Shown here in pieces: positions 58,132 to 64,000 of a DNA stretch of 64,000 nucleotides. Every line of letters begins with the position of its first letter. Position 1 is the first letter of the stretch. The notes below the pieces were generated by a model. That model saw only the letters and a program-made list of their open reading frames with translations, searched no databases and had not been told where the DNA came from. The DNA is from Centropus unirufus (lineage: Eukaryota > Chordata > Aves > Cuculiformes > Centropidae). The translations under genes and the position numbers were made by a program. Location: contig VYZI01000348.1 in the NCBI GenBank assembly GCA_013397695.1, positions 425,365-489,364 of the forward strand, in the 5' to 3' direction.

Positions 58132-58495
58132 GAATCATGGAATGATTTGGGTTGGAAAGGACCGCAAACCCATCTAGTTTCCCCCCCTGCCATGGCCAGG
58201 GACACCTCCCAGTGGATCAGCGGGCTCCAAGTTCCCTCCAACTTGGCTTTGAACCCCTCCAGGGATGGGGCAGCCACCACTGCTCTGGGCAACCTGGGCC
58301 AGGGCCTCCCCACCCTCGCAGGAGGAAATTCTTCCTAAGATCTCGGCTGTTTCAATCTCCTCTGTTTCAGCTTAAAACTGTTCCCCTATCTTTGCACTCC
58401 CTGATCAAGGGCTCCTCCCTAGCTTTCTCATAGTCCTCTTTCAGTAGTGGAGGCTGTTTTAAGGTCTCCCTGGAGCCTTCTTTTCTCCAGGCTGA
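58132..58495 (-). mobile_element. CR1 LINE 3' fragment (antisense)
   Basis: On the + strand, GAATCATGGAATGATTTGGG is followed by TTGGAAAGGACC, CTGCCATGGCCAGGGACACC, GAACCCCTCCAGGGATGGGG, TGGGCAACCTGGGCCAGGGC and TCCCTGGAGCCTTCTTTTCT. This is the standard inverted CR1 3' UTR, about 365 bp, stopping at the end of pol. Confidence 0.95.
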
Positions 58496-58737
58496 CGCCA
58501 TGGGCAGCAGTGGAGAACCGGGGGTTGGTCAGTGCAAAATGCCTGCAGCAAGAGGGATGTAACACCTGGCAATGGAGAAAGCCAGATTACTGGGAAATGG
58601 GAAAATGAACCTTTGAAATGCTTGTGTCTAATCAGTAACTTTGCAAAGGGAGCACCCTGGCAGCATGATACGGACTGACAGGAGGCTTTGAAACCTAGGG
58701 TGGGGAATTTGGGTAGGGGAATATAGTTTTTTCTTGT

Positions 58738-58980
58738 CACAGAATCATAGATTCCTAGAATGGGGAGGGTTGGAAGGGCAAAGGACTCTCTGGAGATATT
58801 CCAGTCCAACCCTCCTGCTAAAGCAGGGTCACCTCCAGCAGGTGGCACAGAATTGGATTTGTCCAGGTGGATCTAGATATCTTCAGAGAAGGGGATTCCA
58901 CACTCCCTGGGCAGCTGGTTCCAGAGCTGTCAGCCACACAGCAAAATTGCTCCTCAATCAAGGGGCAGTCATTTCTTTTC
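58738..58980 (-). mobile_element. CR1 LINE 3' UTR fragment (antisense), other subfamily
   Basis: On the + strand, CACAGAATCATAGATTCCTA is followed by GGGTTGGAAGGGCAAAGGAC, ATTCCAGTCCAACCCTCCTG, CTAAAGCAGGGTCACC, TCAGAGAAGGGGATTCCACA and CTCCCTGGGCAGCTGGTTCC. This is the CR1 type with a CTAAAGCAGGNTCACC block, distinct from the neighbour 240 bp away. It continues toward the ORF2 piece at 59034 in the same orientation. Confidence 0.9.
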
Positions 58981-59033
58981 CTGACTTTCTCTCTTTCCTC
59001 CAGTCTCTGGCATTCCTGAGGGCCAGCTTTAGC

Positions 59034-59186
59034 AATAAAGACTGAAGCAAAGAAGGCATTTAGTAACTCCCTCTTCTGTATCCTTCATCACCAAAACATC
59101 CACCTCATTCAACAAGTCCACGTTTTCCCTAAGTCTTCCTTTTGCTACTGTTGTACTTGAAATAGCCCTTGTTGTTGCCCTTGAAT
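59034..59186 (-). mobile_element. CR1 ORF2 internal fragment (region before the reverse transcriptase)
   Basis: The - strand translates to a decayed version of the CR1 ORF2 linker between the endonuclease and reverse transcriptase domains. Readable parts include GRLRENVDLLNEVDVLV and KDTEE, against the usual KTRENVGPLLNE and EDTEKAEVLNAFFASVF. On the + strand it reads ACTGAAGCAAAGAAGGCATT, then CACCTCATTCAACAAGTCCA, then CGTTTTCCCTAAGTCTTCCT. It lies only ~50 bp from a CR1 3' UTR in the same orientation, so the ~1.5 kb or more that normally separates them is missing. Confidence 0.85.
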
Positions 59187-62100
59187 GTGAACTTGAATGT
59201 AAACTAGTCTCCTCAAATACGAAAACCCAGCTTCCTTCCCCACTTCCCGGCAAGGGAGTTGCGAATGGGAACCTGTGGATAGTGTCCAGTGTCAATGTGC
59301 AAACGGAAGTTTCCTGCTGAAACAGAGAAATGAAGTTTGGGGCTCCCATGGCCAGGTTTTGGGTGGGAGCTGCCTGGTTTGGTAGCAGATGTCCCTGTTG
59401 CTGCAGTTGTGTTTTCCCTCTTGGAAACGGCACTTGCTGTGCAGGGCTGTGCCGGGCTTTGGCACTGGTGTCTGCAGGACAGGAGGCTGGGAACACCGCC
59501 TCCTGTTCCTTTCTGGCTCATAGCACCCAAAACCTTGTGTCACCCAGTAAACTGGAATTAATGGGAAAAATTCACAGCAGCATTATTGTTTGGCATGCGT
59601 GGGATATTGAAGTTTTTGCAGTTACCGGCAAGAAATCAAGGGATGCTCAGTGCAAAAAGTTAAAGAAAAACCAACAAACCCCCCAAACCCTCCAGCCTTG
59701 TGTCAAAGCTTAAGTCACACGACAGAGCAGTAAATAATGGATCTGGTGACCTAGACTTGCAAATATTTACATTCCCTTGACTTGGCTGATAGCAGGGCTT
59801 CTACTTAGCATGTCTCACCTAATTAGCGGAGTGTTACAAGAATTCAGGGGTGGGTTCTGGTTTCTTTTTCACCTCGTTTGTAATGCCTGCCCCCCTCTCT
59901 CTCTCCATGTTGGGTCCGTGTCAGCAGTGCCACCTGGGCAAGGCGCGTGGTTGTGCTTGGTGACTGGCAGGACTCAAAACGCACGCACACCTTGACGTCT
60001 AAGAACAAGTTCCTTCAGCCACCCAAGAAGGTGCTGGCCTTGATCCTCTTTTAGTCTCAATTCCTGTCTGTGGGCTGCCAGAGATACAAAATTCACAGCG
60101 GACTGTGAGCTTCCTGCTTTTAGGATTCTTCCACCACGAGGGCTCTGATGGCTGTGTCTGTGCTCCTAATAAATCCTTGCCCATGCTGCTGTGTGGGAGC
60201 AGTCCCTGGCCCATGCCCAGGCGCGGTCTGGGAGGGTGCTGGTTTCTATAGACTGCAAGTTCATCTTCAGGCCTATGTCCTGGCTCGGTTTAGTTTACAT
60301 GTACGGATGGAACTTGCTGAGAGCAGAACTATTTTGTGCAGATGTAGGCAACATGCGCAGCTTAGATGATTAAAAAAAAAAAAGGATTAAAAAAGCTGTA
60401 GCAGTAACTGGCTGCAATTGATCAAATTACAGTGTGGTGGGTGGACAGAGGATGTCCAAGTGAGTTCCAGACCAGCTGGGATGGGCATGGGTGCAAAGGA
60501 GCTGAATCTGTGTGGAGATTGCTGTGGAGTGATGTCTCCCTGTGGTTATAGTAGAGGAGGGGACATGGTTGCCTAAGGCTGCCTGACCTGGCAGCAGAGA
60601 AACAAAGGTAAAACAGATCCTGGTGAGGACACCCTGTCAATGGCAGCTTCTCCTAATTTTGAAAAATTCAGTTTAAACCTCTCCTTTGGAGGGAAGCCAG
60701 GGTACCTTCCTCTAACAGCTTATAACTTTGTGCTTGCCTTTTTTTTGTGGCCCAGCTGATGTTCATGTGCCATCAGCAGCCTGGAGATCACAGCTGAGCA
60801 GCTCTGGAAGCCCACACGCTGCGGGTGATGGGGCTGTCCAGGGGCCTGGCTGGCTCAGGAAGTGTGGACTGTGAATGCTTGGACCTGAAAGGGGATCTCT
60901 GCCTGGACTCCTCTCAGCTCCTGTGCAAGACACGAAGGTACAGTGGAGCACGGGGCCTTTTGGGGCAGGCTGGAAAATCACCCGCAGTGGTTCTGGGCTG
61001 TATGATGTGGGGTTTCTGCTGCGTGCATTGCAGTTTGGTCAGGGATAGAGAGGGAGCCAGGAGGTCCCAAACAGCCGGGGTTTGGTGAAAGCTGTCAGCT
61101 GGAGAACTTGCTGCTTTCGCTGAGCTCTTGATCTGCTTTAAACACTATGAAGCTGGTTTTGTTTGTTTGACCATTTTACCCAGTGGATACACGGGTCCAG
61201 CTTTGCTGACAACCCTGATGGTGAGGCATCTAATTTACTTGCCCAGTTTCCATCAAGAAATCAATCAAACCTGTGTCATTTCCTTCTGTGGGTCACTTCA
61301 GCTCCAGCAACACTGCCTAAGGAAAGCAGGACACATGGAGCCTCCCTTGGAGCAGGCCCAGGCCCACACGCTGTCCTTTCCCAACTGCAGCTGTGCTGGG
61401 GAGAGCCGTATCTCTAGACCATGCCTTCTGTGCTGCTGAGCTGCTCTTGTGCCTGTTCCCCAGCGGTGAGAGACCGAGACTGGATCGTTTGGCTGGAAAT
61501 GAGTGGTGTGGGCCTGCTGGCAGGCTGGGAACTGGCCCAAACCCCGGGCAGGCAGGCAGGTTGAAGCATGTGGGTTCTCCTAATACCAGGGCAAACACCT
61601 GCAGGCGTGCGTGCTGCCTTGTGGGAGGTGGGGCACGCTGACATGGCCAAACCATGCTGCTATGTGTATGCCTTCCTCCATGGGTCTGCATAACTCATTT
61701 CCATAACTCCTCGTTTTTAACTTCATTCTTTTTCCGCAGTCTCTCACCAGAAATGGTCAGCAAAGGGAGAGACGCGGAGATCAGAGATTGACAGTTTGGA
61801 AACAAATCTGCTTTTTTTTTTTGTGATGGGTCTTTTTGTTGGTTTTGGAGTTTTTTTGTGACCTTCTGTTGGCCTTAGGCCTGCAGATGGGAGGTAAAGA
61901 ACTGCTGTGGGTCACATGGTTATTGCTTGAAGTAAGAAAGAGGGACCCAGGGACCTGCAGACACAATTTGACTCTCCCCTCCTGTCCTGATGAACCCCTT
62001 TGACACCTGCGCTACTCTGACCAGGTGATGGGAAAAGCCTGGGCACTGTGTACAAAAGCCATTCTTCCGCTGAGCTGCAGATACTACTTAAAAATGCCTT

Positions 62101-64000
62101 TTTTCTTGACTTTCAAAGGCATTTCAGCAGCACTGAGCACTGCCGAACCCATTAGTTCCGCTTCCTTCCTGAACTGACTTTGCTTCTGCTGGAGCATTCA
62201 GGTGGCCCTTCACAGAGTCCAAATAAAAGAAATGAAATGAAAATGAAAGAAAAAGAGCCCAGGAATGCAGAGTTGTGTGAAATGCTGGCCTAGTTTGGAG
62301 GAGCTCTGTTGCACAAGGACAGCCTTATTTTACTTCCCCTTGGTCCTGGTGTGCAATGCTGCAAAGCCTGTTTGAATTAAATTATTAAGCTGGTGATGAG
62401 AACATCCTGCTCAAATTTTTCCTATTCCACTGAAATGTCACATACATGATTTATACGGAGGAAGAGATAAAAAAGAGGGGGACAATTATGAAACTGACCC
62501 TACATAAATTAAGGAGAAGATCCCCCCCTCCCCAAAGCCAAGTGTTTTTTTTTTTTTACTGTGGTGGATTGGGTTACAGAACACCAGCACTGTGGGTAGA
62601 AATGCTGAGGGAAGGGGCAGCAAGGACGTAAAGGGGCAGGCTGGGTGTGCGGGGCGGCAGCCCAAACTAATGGAACAGGCTGGAGAGGGCGCGAGTTTGT
62701 GCATTTGCCAAACAGGAGCACTGGCTCTTGGGAACGAGTCCTGAGGGAGAACAGCCTTCACGCTGCATCTTATGTATTGGCTTTTGTATCTGCCAAAACG
62801 CTGGCTCCAAAATGTGTGCACTGAAATGTTTCAGCAGAAGGAGGGAAAAGGCAACTGTGAGTTACGCACAGCACAGCTGCTACCTTTTGTTGGCTCCTTA
62901 TTGAAAGCTGGAATAAACCGACCCTTTTATCTGTCTTCAGTGGCCTTTTCTCCCTGGGATGCTTGAAAGAGGTAAGGAGGAGGTGACTCAGAGCAGCTGA
63001 AGGTCGAGAGGGCCACCCAGGAGGTTGTGAGGACGGGCTGTAATGGTGCAGCAGACCCCAGTCCCTCAAGGTGCTCAGTGAGGCGGAGGATGTGAGGAGA
63101 TACCACAGGGGCATGGAAGCACAGTGCACATCTATGGCCAGTTAGGGTTTCAGACAAGGGTCAGCTCTTCTCCTTGCCGCCTGTATCAGGGTGTTTCTTT
63201 TGGGGTCATACTTGTCATAAGTCGCACTCATTTTCTCTGCTGGGCTGGTGGCAGTCTCCAAGGTGAGTTCGATAGTGACATTGTGTACAGCCAGAAGCGA
63301 CCTGTGTTTCCCCACGGGCAGCCCACGGAACATGCATTTTAGCTGTGACCTATTGGGCCTTCAGCTACCGTGTGTTGGACCCCACACAGCCCTGTGAATG
63401 CCTCTTTATTTTGCTTCGCCTGGCTCCCTGCTTGTCTAGGCTGGGGGCCTTACATCGTTCTTAGAACCCTCCTCCGCCTGACCTGTAATGCCCTCGGTTG
63501 TACAAACAGTCACATGAGTGCATGTTATTCATGTCTCATAGAGAGCGTTCACTATGTCTTGGGCAGTGTCTTACAAACTTTTTAAAAGAAAAGTGACTGA
63601 ATAAAATCCTCGCTTCTTGTGCTGCAGCCGAGGAGGCTCCAACGGGGCAGTAATTTGTTGCTCACAATGGCTCTCTGTGGTGAACAGGGAATGGAGAAAG
63701 TTTCCCTTCCTAGGGCAGTGACTGCAGTGCTACCGCCAGAGCGAGCTGGGGCTGCTGGCAAGTGCATCCAGGGTCGCTGCAGCAGTTGCCAAGGGTGTCC
63801 AACGCAGCAGCAAGTCTAATCCCTCATTCTCAGTCTCCTGAGCATGACATGATTGGGTGTCCTGAGCTCTTCAGGTTTTGCGGATCTATGGAAGGTGCCA
63901 GGGAGCCTCCTGCTCTGACCCATTCCAGCAGTGCAGCCCAATCGAAAGCCCCCGGGGCCCTCAGCAACAGAAAGCCTCCAGTGCAGGCATGTCAGCATCA
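59187..64000. other. Unique sequence, no gene recognised
   Basis: The last 4.8 kb holds no recognised interspersed repeat or exon. Overlapping frames of 124-127 codons at 59330-59713 (+) and 61317-61691 (-) show no domains. Homopolymer runs occur at 60370-60382 (A), 61812-61822 (T) and 62547-62558 (T). AATAAAATCC near 63600 is a lone poly(A)-like signal without an upstream gene. Confidence 0.5.

Noticed and set aside
1..64000. Search for prokaryote-type systems (CRISPR arrays, operons, toxin-antitoxin or phage modules).
   Set aside because: The avian CR1 elements, ERV LTR, MIR relics and CpG islands show vertebrate nuclear DNA. No regularly spaced repeats or tightly packed genes are present.

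Overview
This window looks like nuclear DNA from a bird. It contains at least twelve fragments of CR1, the dominant LINE of birds, and most keep the diagnostic 3' end: a GGTTGGA(A/C)T stretch, then CCCTTCCAACCCAAACCATT, then 8-bp terminal repeats of the ATTCTATG type. One LTR looks like those of avian endogenous retroviruses. The MIR-like and old CR1 relics are worn, as expected of amniote repeats in a sauropsid. There are no Alu, B1/B2 or L1 elements, no operons, no ribosome binding sites and no CRISPR. The genus cannot be told from the sequence.

No protein-coding gene can be called with confidence. The longest open frames have no recognisable domain, and many are frames through CR1 or GC-rich DNA. 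The window is best read as intergenic or large-intron sequence. Two short CpG-dense islands could be promoters or first exons: 39230-39440, which ends in a consensus splice donor, and 53160-53353, which runs straight into a 525-base assembly gap (53354-53878). A single phase-0 open block with splice-like borders (48656-48841) is the best internal-exon guess, but it is weak.

Layout. 1-140: a polypyrimidine tract with an exact 12-bp higher-order period. 141-10.9 kb: plain sequence with three sense CR1 fragments (3.4-4.0, 5.0-5.4, 7.9-8.5 kb), one antisense fragment (10.4-10.8 kb) and an old CR1 3' end (6.6 kb). 10.8-34.9 kb: mostly unique sequence with sparse CR1 remnants and possible MIR cores at 15.6 and 23.4 kb. 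35-44 kb: a CR1 tail fragment, an old MIR-like element (37.7-37.9 kb) followed by AT-rich homeodomain-motif sequence, CpG island 1, the ERV LTR (39.6-40.1 kb) and another antisense CR1. 44-53 kb: mostly unique, with the candidate exon, one CR1 and a GGATA/GGACA microsatellite. 53-57 kb: CpG island 2, the gap, a second long MIR-like element, a perfect 12-bp hairpin and an AT-rich block with an octamer motif. 58-59.2 kb: two antisense CR1 pieces, one a composite joining the CR1 3' end to an internal ORF2 segment. 59.2-64 kb: nothing recognised.

I found no convincing new biological system. The observations most worth checking are the gap-adjacent CpG island, the CpG island with its splice donor just upstream of the LTR, the internally deleted CR1, the two long MIR-like elements and the perfect hairpin at 54503-54530.
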